From Iamia sp. SCSIO 61187 (GTDB taxonomy: Bacteria; Actinomycetota; Acidimicrobiia; Acidimicrobiales; Iamiaceae), in contig NZ_CP050948.1 in the NCBI RefSeq assembly GCF_019443745.1, positions 434,001-498,000 on the forward strand: 64,000 bases of DNA, read 5' to 3'. Positions within the stretch are counted from its first letter, which is position 1. Each line of letters starts with the position of its first letter. The position numbers were made by a program, and so were the translations under genes. The notes below the pieces were generated by a model. It searched no databases. It was not told the origin of the DNA and worked only from the letters and a program-made list of their open reading frames with translations. This document shows positions 16,949 through 24,061 of the stretch, one piece after another.

Positions 16949-17527
16949 TCAGCGCTCGGGGACCCAGCAGCCGTCGATGTGGTCGTCGACGATGCCCATC
17001 GCCTGCATGAAGGCGTAGACGGTGGTGGGGCCGACGAAGCGCCAGCCCCGCTTCTTGAGGTCCTTGCTGAGCGCCGTCGACTCGGGGGTGGTGGCCGCCA
17101 TCTCGGCGAACGACCGCGGGCGGGCACGACCCTCGGGGGCGAACGACCAGAGGTGGGCGTCGAGCGACCCGGCCTCGGCGATGAGCTCCTGGGCCCGGCG
17201 GGCGTTGCCGATGGCGGCGGTGATCTTGCCGCGGTGGCGGACGATCGCGGCGTCGCCGAGCAGGCGCTCGACGTCGTCGTCGCCCATCTCGGCCACCACG
17301 TCGATGGCGAAGTCGGCGAAGGCCGCCCGGAACGCCGGCCGCTTGCGGAGGATGGTGATCCAGGCCAGCCCGGCCTGGAAGCCCTCGAGGCACAGCTTCT
17401 CGAAGAGCCGCTGGTCGTCGTGCACGGGTCGGCCCCACTCGTCGTCGTGGTAGGCGACGTACAGCGGGTCGGTGCCGCACCACCCGCAGCGCGGCCTCCC
17501 ATCGGCGCCGACGATCAGGTCATCCAC
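16949..17527 (-). CDS. tag: DNA-3-methyladenine glycosylase I
   Basis: 192 residues, close to the E. coli enzyme (187). The start motif [20 protein letters not shown] matches the family, with the zinc-site Cys and His, and the C-terminal part supplies the matching H and C in DDHIDGCW. The helix with [18 protein letters not shown] carries the conserved Trp and alkylbase-pocket residues. The enzyme excises 3-methyladenine from alkylated DNA. The GTG start lies inside the last codons of the macrodomain gene (8-bp overlap), so it is the third gene of a coupled hydrolase-macro-tag operon. Confidence in function is high. Confidence 0.95.
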   Translation of the reverse strand: MDDLIVGADGRPRCGWCGTDPLYVAYHDDEWGRPVHDDQRLFEKLCLEGFQAGLAWITILRKRPAFRAAFADFAIDVVAEMGDDDVERLLGDAAIVRHRGKITAAIGNARRAQELIAEAGSLDAHLWSFAPEGRARPRSFAEMAATTPESTALSKDLKKRGWRFVGPTTVYAFMQAMGIVDDHIDGCWVPER

Positions 17528-18041
17528 GGGGGCCGTCCACGCCGAGCAGGGCCTCGTAGCGGGCGTGGTCGTCGGGCGAGAACGCCACCAGCACGACCCT
17601 GTCGACGCCCGTCCCCGGCAGGGCCGACCGGATGGTCTCGACGGCGATCCGGGCGGCCTCGTCCTTGGGGTAGCCGTAGATGCCCGTCGAGATGGCCGGG
17701 AAGGCGATGGAGGTGGCGCCGACCCGGTGCGCCTCCTCGAGGCTGCGGCGGTAGGCGGACGCCAGCAGCTCGGCCTCGCCCTGCCCCCCTCCGTGCCAGC
17801 GGGGGCCGACGGCGTGCACGACCCAACGGGCCGGGAGGTCGTGCCCGGCGGTGACCTTGGCGTCGCCCGTCGCGCACCCGCCCAGGGCCCGGCACTCCTC
17901 CAGCAGCCCCGGCCCCGCCGCCCGGTGGATGGCGCCGTCGACCCCACCGCCCCCGAGGAGCGAGGTGTTGGCCGCGTTGACGACGGCGTCCACGTCGAGG
18001 GTCGTGATGTCGGCCCGCACGGTGGCGATCGTCGCCGTCAC
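17520..18041 (-). CDS. Macrodomain ADP-ribose hydrolase (MacroD-type)
   Basis: 173 residues, a single macrodomain. Diagnostic motifs are [19 protein letters not shown] (ADP-ribose-binding loop 1 with the catalytic Asn) and [13 protein letters not shown] (loop 2). MacroD-type enzymes hydrolyse O-acetyl-ADP-ribose and remove mono-ADP-ribose from acidic residues. The GTG start overlaps the stop of the alpha/beta hydrolase by four bases and the gene's end overlaps tag by eight. Tight coupling to a DNA-alkylation glycosylase suggests a damage-related or nucleotide-metabolic context, but that is inference. Confidence 0.93.
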   Translation of the reverse strand: MTATIATVRADITTLDVDAVVNAANTSLLGGGGVDGAIHRAAGPGLLEECRALGGCATGDAKVTAGHDLPARWVVHAVGPRWHGGGQGEAELLASAYRRSLEEAHRVGATSIAFPAISTGIYGYPKDEAARIAVETIRSALPGTGVDRVVLVAFSPDDHARYEALLGVDGPRG

Positions 18042-19033
18042 CGGGACGCGACCGCCTCGGGGGCGACCCGCCGCCCGTACCACTCGTCGATGTGGTCGAC
18101 GATGGCCTCGGGCTCCTCGATCGGCAGGGTGTGGCCGGCGTCGGCGAACCACTGGATCTCGGCGGTGGGGATGCGCTCGAACATGTGCCGCGAGCACCGC
18201 GGCGGCGTGAAGGTGTCGCGCTCGGCGGCGAGGATCAGCGTCGGCGCCCGCACCTTGCGGAGGTGCCCGGCCGAGGAGTGCCGCCGCATGGCGTCGATGA
18301 GCCGGATCATCACGGCCATGTCGGCCGCCGCGATGTGCAGGAGGTACGGCGCCATGTCGGTGGGCCGGGCCTTGGGGCCGGTGGCCCGGGCCACCTTGGC
18401 CGCCCAGGCCCCGAAGGCGGTCAGCCGGGCCGGCTGCATGGCCAGGCGCAGCAGGGGTGCCGGCGTCGAGGCGGCGGCCAGCTTGGCGAAGGGGAACGCC
18501 ACGTCGGCCACCGGCAGGCCCCAGAACGTCTTGAGCGGGTTCTCGTAGCTGCCGGCGATCAGCACCAGCCCGGCCACCCGGCCCGGGGCCCGTCGAGCGG
18601 CCTCCAACGTCACCTGGACGCCCATCGAGTGGCCCATGAGGACGGCCTCGTCGATCCCGGCGGCGTCGGCCACCTCCCAGAGGTCGTCGGCGATGCGGGC
18701 GATGGCGATGTCCTCGGGCCGCAGGTCGCGGGCGCCCCGACCGGGGTGGCGGGGGAGTCCCGACGCCCCGTGGCCGCGGGTGTCCATGAGCAGGACGGGG
18801 TGGCCGAGGGCGGTCAGGGCGGGGGCGATGTGGGCCCAGTAGGCGTCGCTGCACGACCACCCGCTGGCGGTCACGACCGGCGTCCGGGGCGCGACCCCGT
18901 CGGCGGCCGGCAGCAGCGTCCAGGCCAGGGTGGTGCCGTCGGTGGCGACCGTGCGCCGCGCCTTGGGGAACACGGCGTAGGCGGCGTCGACGCCCTCCGG
19001 GGGCAGGAACGGAACCGGCGCGACCTCGTCCAC
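18038..19033 (-). CDS. Alpha/beta-fold hydrolase
   Basis: 331 residues. The catalytic triad is visible: nucleophile elbow GHSMG (Ser ~139), Asp in [10 protein letters not shown], and His in [11 protein letters not shown] near the C-terminus. The oxyanion region is [11 protein letters not shown]. The long helical cap between residues ~165 and 240 resembles esterases and epoxide/haloalkane hydrolase relatives, so the substrate cannot be assigned. GTG start. First gene of the operon with the macrodomain protein and tag. No signal peptide, hence cytoplasmic. Confidence 0.9.
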   Translation of the reverse strand: MDEVAPVPFLPPEGVDAAYAVFPKARRTVATDGTTLAWTLLPAADGVAPRTPVVTASGWSCSDAYWAHIAPALTALGHPVLLMDTRGHGASGLPRHPGRGARDLRPEDIAIARIADDLWEVADAAGIDEAVLMGHSMGVQVTLEAARRAPGRVAGLVLIAGSYENPLKTFWGLPVADVAFPFAKLAAASTPAPLLRLAMQPARLTAFGAWAAKVARATGPKARPTDMAPYLLHIAAADMAVMIRLIDAMRRHSSAGHLRKVRAPTLILAAERDTFTPPRCSRHMFERIPTAEIQWFADAGHTLPIEEPEAIVDHIDEWYGRRVAPEAVASR

Positions 19034-19063
19034 CAGCCCGAACCTAGAGGGAGGGGGGCGGGG

Positions 19064-19351
19064 TCAGGCGCTGCCGACCGCGGGGATGTCCTCGCCCCGG
19101 CGGGCGAGGGCTCGCTGGCGGCGCAGGCGACGCCGCTCGCGCTCGCTCATGCCGCCCCAGATGCCGAACTTCTCGCCGTTCTCGAGGGCGTACTCGAGGC
19201 AGTCCTCGCGGACCACGCAGCCGCGGCAGACCTCCTTGGCCTCCCGCGTCGACGCCCCCCGCTCGGGGAAGAAGAGGTCGGGGTCGACGCCCAGGCAGTT
19301 GGCGTAGTCCTGCCAACCAGGCTGCTCGGGTGTCTCGCTGGAGATGTGCAC
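19064..19351 (-). CDS. WhiB-family iron-sulfur transcription regulator
   Basis: 95 residues from the GTG with GGAGG seven bases upstream; a longer frame adds 15 residues but has no better start signal. It carries the four cluster-ligand cysteines in the WhiB order: one in YANCLG, then CRGCVVREDC. The beta-turn GIWGG and a basic C-terminal tail (SERERRRLRRQRAL) follow. WhiB proteins bind a [4Fe-4S] cluster and act with the primary sigma factor on development, redox or division genes. They are found only in Actinomycetota and their phages, which supports the phylum call. A second WhiB gene lies at 20645-20923. Confidence 0.95.
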   Translation of the reverse strand: MHISSETPEQPGWQDYANCLGVDPDLFFPERGASTREAKEVCRGCVVREDCLEYALENGEKFGIWGGMSERERRRLRRQRALARRGEDIPAVGSA

Positions 19352-19464
19352 GGTGGCCTCCTGTCCCGCGGCATCGGCGACGGCCCAATAGCACACGTGT
19401 AGTTACAACGGTGTGATCTTGGTCCCTCCAGCGCCGGAGCGCAAGGGCGGGGGGCGAGATCGGG

Positions 19465-20253
19465 TCAGGACCGCCGGGCCCGGCGGGCCTCGATCGTCCG
19501 TTCGGGTGAGAGGTCGAGCTGGTCCCAGCGGGCCTCGGGGACCCGCTCCAGCGCGGCGCCGGGCACCAGGCCGACCAGCTCGGCCCGCTCCACCGGGGCG
19601 AGGACGGCGACCCGGTCCCAGACGTCGGCCGGCCCGACCACCTCGGGGGCGACGAGGTTCATGGACACCTGCACCCGGGTGCCCACGGCCAGGCCCAGGG
19701 CCCGCACCTCGGGCGACCGGACCGCCCGGGCCACCCGCCGGGCGACGGCCAGGTCGGTGCCGGGGGCGAGCCACAGGTTGTAGGCGACGAGCACGGGCCG
19801 GGCACCCACGGCCACGGCGCCGGCGGTGGGGTGCGGGGTCGGCGGGCCCCACGTCGGGCGCAGGTCGGCGAAGGCCCCCCGCCGGACCTCGGGGAGGGTC
19901 CGCTCGGGGCCGTAGGCGAAGCCCGGCAGGGCCAGGTCGTGCGCGGCCCAGGAGCCGAAGGCGTCCCGGGCGGCGACGGCATCGCCGGGCTCGGCCCCGT
20001 CGAGGGCGACGAAGGGGACCACGTCGACCACGCCGATGCGGGGGTGCACACCCTGGTGCGACCGCAGGTCCAGGGCGGCGACGGCGGCCGTGGCCACCGC
20101 CCGGGGGGCGTCGACGCCGACGAGCGTCAGGACGCTCCGGTTGTGGTCGGCGTCGCGGTGGACGTCCAGCAGGTCGGCCCCGGCGGTGGCGGCGATGGCG
20201 GCGACCACCTCCGGGCGGCGCCCCTCGCTGATGTTGACCACGCACTCGAGCAC
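19465..20253 (-). CDS. Glutamate formimidoyltransferase-like protein (FTCD N-terminal family)
   Basis: 262 residues, matching the formiminotransferase domain. The start LECVVNISEGRRPEV is the hallmark, followed by DVHRDADHNRSVLTLVG (His of the active site) and HQGVHPRIGVVDVVPFV. The enzyme transfers the formimino group of N-formimino-glutamate to tetrahydrofolate in histidine breakdown. No cyclodeaminase domain and no hut genes are visible nearby, so it might act as a stand-alone folate enzyme. GTG start. It lies 113 bp upstream of the whiB start on the same strand. Confidence 0.88.
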   Translation of the reverse strand: MLECVVNISEGRRPEVVAAIAATAGADLLDVHRDADHNRSVLTLVGVDAPRAVATAAVAALDLRSHQGVHPRIGVVDVVPFVALDGAEPGDAVAARDAFGSWAAHDLALPGFAYGPERTLPEVRRGAFADLRPTWGPPTPHPTAGAVAVGARPVLVAYNLWLAPGTDLAVARRVARAVRSPEVRALGLAVGTRVQVSMNLVAPEVVGPADVWDRVAVLAPVERAELVGLVPGAALERVPEARWDQLDLSPERTIEARRARRS

Positions 20254-20307
20254 CGGACGAGCATGCCCGAGACGCCCGCCGACCTGTCCCTTCCGGGAGG
20301 GCGGCGG

Positions 20308-20313
20308 TAGGGT
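20308..20313 (+). promoter_or_regulatory. Putative -10 box (TAGGGT), leaderless start of tatA
   Basis: TAGGGT ends six bases before the tatA ATG; no Shine-Dalgarno sequence lies between. It is a clear example of the leaderless pattern of this window. Confidence 0.5.
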
Positions 20314-20319
20314 GGTTGC

Positions 20320-20592
20320 ATGGCTGGAATCGGTGCCCCCGAGCTGCTCATCGTGCTGGTGGTGATCCTCGTCCTGTTCGGCGGGGCCAAGCTGCCCAAG
20401 CTCGCCCGGTCGCTCGGCGAGGCCCGCAAGGAGTTCGAGCAGGCCAACAACGAGGCCGAGCGGGCCCAGCTCAACAGCAGCGCCACCGCCACCCCTCCGG
20501 CGCCGTCGGTCGAGTCCCGAGAGGCCGAGCTGGCCCGCCGTGAGGCCGAGCTGGCCCGCCGCGAGGCCGAGGCCCGCCAGCGCGAGTCGTAG
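20320..20592 (+). CDS. tatA: Sec-independent translocase subunit TatA
   Basis: 90 residues. One N-terminal membrane helix (residues ~5-22, APELLIVLVVILVLFGGAKL) with the FG hinge is followed directly by the amphipathic helix KLPKLARSLGEARKEFEQA, then an E/R-rich coiled tail with repeats of EAELARR. TatA oligomerises to form the pore for folded twin-arginine substrates. The window encodes a likely substrate, the carotenoid oxygenase at 5494-7038. tatB and tatC are not adjacent, as in many actinobacteria. Confidence 0.94.
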   Translation: MAGIGAPELLIVLVVILVLFGGAKLPKLARSLGEARKEFEQANNEAERAQLNSSATATPPAPSVESREAELARREAELARREAEARQRES

Positions 20593-20601
20593 TCACTCGT
20601 T

Positions 20602-20625
20602 CGGCCGACCACCAGGTGGTGGCCG
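20602..20625. terminator. Hairpin between convergent tatA and whiB
   Basis: cggcc/ggccg outer arms and accacc/ggtggt inner arms with a single bulged g. It lies in the 52-bp gap between convergent stops and is probably a bidirectional terminator. Confidence 0.55.
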
Positions 20626-20644
20626 GTCCTGGTGGCGGCGCTGC

Positions 20645-20923
20645 CTACCGCGGGGTGACGACGTGGTCCTCGGTGATCCCTTGGGCGGCGAGGCGGCGAC
20701 GGCGGAGGATCCGACGGCGCTCGCGCTCGGAGCAGCCACCCCACACGCCGTGCTCGATGCGGTGCTCGAGGGCGTACTCGAGGCACCGTTCCTTCACCGG
20801 GCAGGTGGCGCAGATCCGGCGGGCGACCTCGACGCCGACGCCGTCGCTCGGGAAGAAGGTCGACGGCGGCTCGTGGGCGCAGCTCCCTCGCTGCATCCAC
20901 TTGGCGATCTGGTACTCGTTCAC
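20645..20923 (-). CDS. WhiB-family iron-sulfur transcription regulator (second copy)
   Basis: 92 residues from the GTG encoding VNEYQIAKW; GAGGTGA lies a few bases upstream. The four cysteines are in GSCAHEP then CATCPVKERC, followed by the GVWGG turn and a very basic tail (SERERRRILRRRR). It differs from the copy at 19064-19351 in the N-terminus and in the first-cysteine context, so it is a separate paralogue type and not a recent duplication. It is divergently arranged with the HtrA gene across 260 bp, which contains a TTGACC hexamer on the minus strand near 21005 but no convincing partner -10. Confidence 0.95.
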   Translation of the reverse strand: MNEYQIAKWMQRGSCAHEPPSTFFPSDGVGVEVARRICATCPVKERCLEYALEHRIEHGVWGGCSERERRRILRRRRLAAQGITEDHVVTPR

Positions 20924-21134
20924 GTGGTCACCTCGTCGGTCGGCACCATCCCGGGGAGGTTCGCCGGGACCGGTGGTCCGGATGGGTCTTCCCAGATGTG
21001 CGGTCAAGCGGAGGTAAAGGCCGGGTCCCACCATGGACCCTGACCTGCAGGAGGGGAAGGCCGGCGAGGGGGGTCCCCACCCCCTCCCGGCGGCGACGGG
21101 CCGCCCCGCCGGTCGGGGGCGCAGGGGGTCGCGG

Positions 21135-21140
21135 TAGCGT
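21135..21140 (+). promoter_or_regulatory. Putative -10 box (TAGCGT) of htrA gene
   Basis: TAGCGT in the context cgcggtagcgtgg lies 43 bp before the GTG. Here a real leader exists, with AAGGAGAT (21173-21180) as Shine-Dalgarno sequence, so this gene is not leaderless. Confidence 0.45.
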
Positions 21141-21183
21141 GGTCGGCCTCTGACCGGGCCCCCGCCCGACCGAAGGAGATCCC

Positions 21184-22629
21184 GTGTCCTACCCGCCGTC
21201 CTCCTCCGGAGGAGCCCCCCACCCGTGGGCGCCGCGCGGGCCCGGTGACACCGGCTCCACGCAGGCCTGGTCGCCCCCCGGCGTCCCCCCGGCCGGATCT
21301 CCGGGACCCGGGTCCGGGCGGCCCGGCCCGGCCACCGGGACGTGGGCGCCCCCGGGACCGGCCCCGGCCGCGACCCGGCCGTGGGCGCCGCCCTCTGGCG
21401 GTGGCTACCCCAGCGGACCTCCCACGGGTGGCGGGGGCGGGCTGCCGCCCCACCCGCCCGGCTACCGGACGGCTGACCGGGGCGGCCCGGCGCCATCGGT
21501 GCCCCCACCGGCGCCGCCGCCCAGCGATGGCGGCGGGCGGCTCATGTCCGCCGTGGTCGGCGGGATCGTCGGTGCCATCGTGGCGGCCCTCGTCGCCGCC
21601 GGGCTCGTGGTCGCCACCGACGACGACCCCACCGTCCAGGAGACCACCGGCACCACCGAGCCGAGCAGCGGCTCCGGCTCGGGTGGTTCGATGGGCGCCA
21701 ACTCCGACATCCAGGACCTCCTCGCCCGGGTCCAGCCGACGGTCGTCCAGATCAACACCGCCGCGTCGTCGGGCCAGCAGGGCGCCGGCAGCGGCTTCGT
21801 CTTCGACGCCGAGGGCCTCATCCTCACCAACGCCCACGTGATCGAGGGGGCCGACGAGATCTCGGTGACCTTCTTCGACGGCTCGGCCGCGGGCGCCGAG
21901 CTGGTCGGGTCGTTCCCCGACGAGGACGTGGCCATGATCCGGGTCGAGGGCATCGAGGACCTCGAGCCGGCCGTGCTGGGCTCCTCGGACGCCCTGGAGG
22001 TCGGCGAGGACGTGGTGGCCATCGGCAACGCCCTCGGCCTCGGCGGGCAGCCCACCGTCACCACCGGCATCGTGTCGGCCCTCAACCGCAGCATCGACGA
22101 CGGCGCCGGCGGGGTCCTGACCAACCTCATCCAGACCGACGCGGCCATCAACCCCGGGAACTCGGGCGGGCCGCTGCTCAACGCCCAGGGCGAGGTCGTC
22201 GGCATCAACACGGCCAAGATCCCCGACGCCTCCAACATCGGCTTCGCCCTCTCGATCGACGCCATCCGGCCCCTCATCGAGGACCTGCGCGACGGCAACG
22301 GCGAGATCACCGCCGACACCCCCTTCCTCGGCGTGTCGACGCTCCCGCTCAACAGCGGCGACGTCCCCCAGGCCCTGCTCGACCAGTTCAACATCACCGA
22401 GCGGCGCGGCCTGATCATCTCCGAGGTCACCCCCGGGTCGGGGGCGGCCGAGGCCGGCCTCGAGGCCGGGGACGTCATCCGCGAGGTCGACGGCCAGGAG
22501 GTCGACGACAACGAGGCCCTGGGCGAGATCATCCGCTCCAAGGCCGTGGGCGACACCATCACCGTGGGCTACGACCGCATGGGCGAGCGCACCGAGGTCA
22601 CCGTCACGCTGGGCCGGCGGGGCGGCTGA
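21184..22629 (+). CDS. HtrA/DegP-like serine protease with PDZ domain (S1C)
   Basis: 481 residues; GTG start four bases after AAGGAGAT. Residues 1-118 are a Pro/Gly-rich cytoplasmic tail, residues 122-144 a single membrane helix, then a trypsin-like domain with an intact triad: H218 (TNAHV), D248 (PDEDVAMI) and S327 (GNSGGPL). A PDZ domain follows (~395-475; AEAGLEAGDVIREVDG). This is the architecture of actinobacterial membrane-anchored HtrA proteases involved in envelope protein quality control. A second, triad-less paralogue is encoded at 48049-49272. Confidence 0.94.
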   Translation: MSYPPSSSGGAPHPWAPRGPGDTGSTQAWSPPGVPPAGSPGPGSGRPGPATGTWAPPGPAPAATRPWAPPSGGGYPSGPPTGGGGGLPPHPPGYRTADRGGPAPSVPPPAPPPSDGGGRLMSAVVGGIVGAIVAALVAAGLVVATDDDPTVQETTGTTEPSSGSGSGGSMGANSDIQDLLARVQPTVVQINTAASSGQQGAGSGFVFDAEGLILTNAHVIEGADEISVTFFDGSAAGAELVGSFPDEDVAMIRVEGIEDLEPAVLGSSDALEVGEDVVAIGNALGLGGQPTVTTGIVSALNRSIDDGAGGVLTNLIQTDAAINPGNSGGPLLNAQGEVVGINTAKIPDASNIGFALSIDAIRPLIEDLRDGNGEITADTPFLGVSTLPLNSGDVPQALLDQFNITERRGLIISEVTPGSGAAEAGLEAGDVIREVDGQEVDDNEALGEIIRSKAVGDTITVGYDRMGERTEVTVTLGRRGG

Positions 22630-22696
22630 CCGCACGGCTGAGGCCCCCATCGGCCGGCCCCGGTAGGGTGGCCGGCCGCACGACCGAGGAGACGAC

Positions 22697-22972
22697 GTGA
22701 CCTACACCGAGATCGAGCGCGACCCGAACGAGCCCCCCCGTGGGCACGCGCGGGTGGTCTACCTCGGGCCGGTCGCCCCGCACTGGGAGATCCAGTCGGA
22801 CTTCGGGGACCGGGCCATGATCGACGGCTTCCGCGACCGGGTCCAGGCCCGCCTCCAGCTGGTCCCGCCGCACGACCCCCAGTTCCGCCGCAACCGGGAG
22901 CGGGTCATCCGCGACGCCGAGCGGGAGAACCTCCTCCTCGACTGGGACCTGGGCCAGCCCGAGGACGCCTAG
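22697..22972 (+). CDS. Conserved-looking small protein of unknown function
   Basis: 91 residues, GTG start with gaggaga upstream and a TAGGGT box at 22664-22669. Rich in charged and aromatic residues (VVYLGPVAPHWEIQSDFGDR, then FRRNRERVIRDAERENLLLDW). No signal, membrane segment, cysteine pair or known motif is seen. The codon pattern and the good spacing to both neighbours (4 bp to the ROK kinase) support a real gene co-transcribed with the kinase. I do not recognise the family. Confidence 0.7.
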   Translation: MTYTEIERDPNEPPRGHARVVYLGPVAPHWEIQSDFGDRAMIDGFRDRVQARLQLVPPHDPQFRRNRERVIRDAERENLLLDWDLGQPEDA

Positions 22973-22976
22973 CCCC

Positions 22977-23921
22977 GTGACCGACGGCGAGGACGGCGGC
23001 GTCCGCACGATCGGCGTCGACCTCGGCGGGACGAAGGTCCTGGCCGCCCGGGTCGCGCCCGACGGCTCCGTCCGCGACCGCGTCAAGCGCCCCACCCCCA
23101 CCGACGGCCCCCAGGCCGTGGCCGCCGCCATCGCCGAGATGGTCGCCGAGCTGGGTGGGGCCGACCGCCTCGGCGTCGGGACGCCCGGGTACGTCGACGC
23201 CGACGGCGTGGTGGCCGGTGTCCCCAACCTCGTCGGCTGGGAGCCGCCCGTCCCGCTCCGGGACATCCTGCGCGCCGCGGTCGGGCTCGACCACGTCGTC
23301 GTCGACAACGACGTCAACGCCGGCACCCTGGCCGAGGCCGCCCACGGCGCCGCCGCCGGCCGGGGCGACGTGCTGTGCGCCTTCATGGGCACCGGGGTCG
23401 GCGGTGGGCTGATCCTCGACGGCCAGCTGCGGCGCGGCCCCCGGGGGCTCGCCGGCGAGATCGGCCACGTGACCGTCCAGGCCGGCGGGCGGCGGTGCGG
23501 GTGCGGCGGGCGCGGGCACATGGAGGCCTACGCCGGGCGCATCGGCATGGAGGGCGAGGCCCGCCGCCGCCACGCCGCCGGCGAGGAGACGGCGCTGGTC
23601 GACCTGGCCGGCGACGGCCGCATGAAGTCGGGGACCTTCGCCAAGGCCCTCGACCGGGGCGACCGCATCGCCGCCGAGCTGCTCACCGAGGCGGTCGACG
23701 CCGTGGCCGTCGCCATCGCCAGCACCGTGATGCTCGTCGACGTCACCACGGTGGTCGTCGGCGGCGGCGTCGCCGACAAGCTGGGCCCGCCGTTCGTGGC
23801 CCGCATCGAGGAGGCCGTCGCCACCCACCTCGGCCCCGCCCTCCCCGTCGCCGTCCTCCCCGCCGCCCTCGGCGACGACGCCGGGGCCATCGGCGCGGCC
23901 CGGTTGGCCGCGCCGGGGTGA
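22977..23921 (+). CDS. ROK-family sugar kinase (glucokinase-like)
   Basis: 314 residues, GTG start. ATP-binding motif 1 is GVDLGGTKVLAARV; the catalytic Asp sits in VVDNDVNAGTLAEA; the phosphate-2 motif is MGTGVGGGLILDGQL; and the ROK zinc motif appears as CGCGGRGHMEAY, with a His where many members have the third Cys. The enzyme most likely phosphorylates glucose, using ATP or polyphosphate. Immediate proximity to ppk makes a polyphosphate-dependent glucokinase thinkable, but no motif distinguishes the donor. Confidence 0.88.
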   Translation: MTDGEDGGVRTIGVDLGGTKVLAARVAPDGSVRDRVKRPTPTDGPQAVAAAIAEMVAELGGADRLGVGTPGYVDADGVVAGVPNLVGWEPPVPLRDILRAAVGLDHVVVDNDVNAGTLAEAAHGAAAGRGDVLCAFMGTGVGGGLILDGQLRRGPRGLAGEIGHVTVQAGGRRCGCGGRGHMEAYAGRIGMEGEARRRHAAGEETALVDLAGDGRMKSGTFAKALDRGDRIAAELLTEAVDAVAVAIASTVMLVDVTTVVVGGGVADKLGPPFVARIEEAVATHLGPALPVAVLPAALGDDAGAIGAARLAAPG

Positions 23922-23948
23922 CACGGATGGTGCCTGGCACCATCCGTG
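23922..23948. terminator. Near-perfect palindrome downstream of ROK kinase
   Basis: cacggatggtgcc and ggcaccatccgtg around a single t: 13-bp perfect arms starting at the kinase stop codon. It carries the GGTGCC-N-GGCACC core and is probably the terminator separating the kinase from the ppk promoter. Confidence 0.65.
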
Positions 23949-24009
23949 CCCGGGCCGTCGCGGGTCACCTGGCCTGCTCGATGCTCGAGGGTCGTCCGGC
24001 CCCGTCTCC

Positions 24010-24038
24010 CGTCGCCTCGGCGTCACCTGGGGTTCACC
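24010..24038 (+). promoter_or_regulatory. PHO-box-like 11-bp direct repeats upstream of ppk
   Basis: Three units in exact 11-bp phase: cgtcgcc (24010), cgtcacc (24021) and gttcacc (24032). They cover the -35 area of a TAGCCT -10 box at 24048-24053, which ends eight bases before the ATG. PhoP of Streptomyces binds 11-nt units with consensus GTTCACC. The site suggests activation of ppk under phosphate limitation by the RegX3/PhoP-like regulator encoded at 39993. Confidence 0.6.
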
Positions 24039-24061
24039 AACGGGCGGTAGCCTCGGATCGC

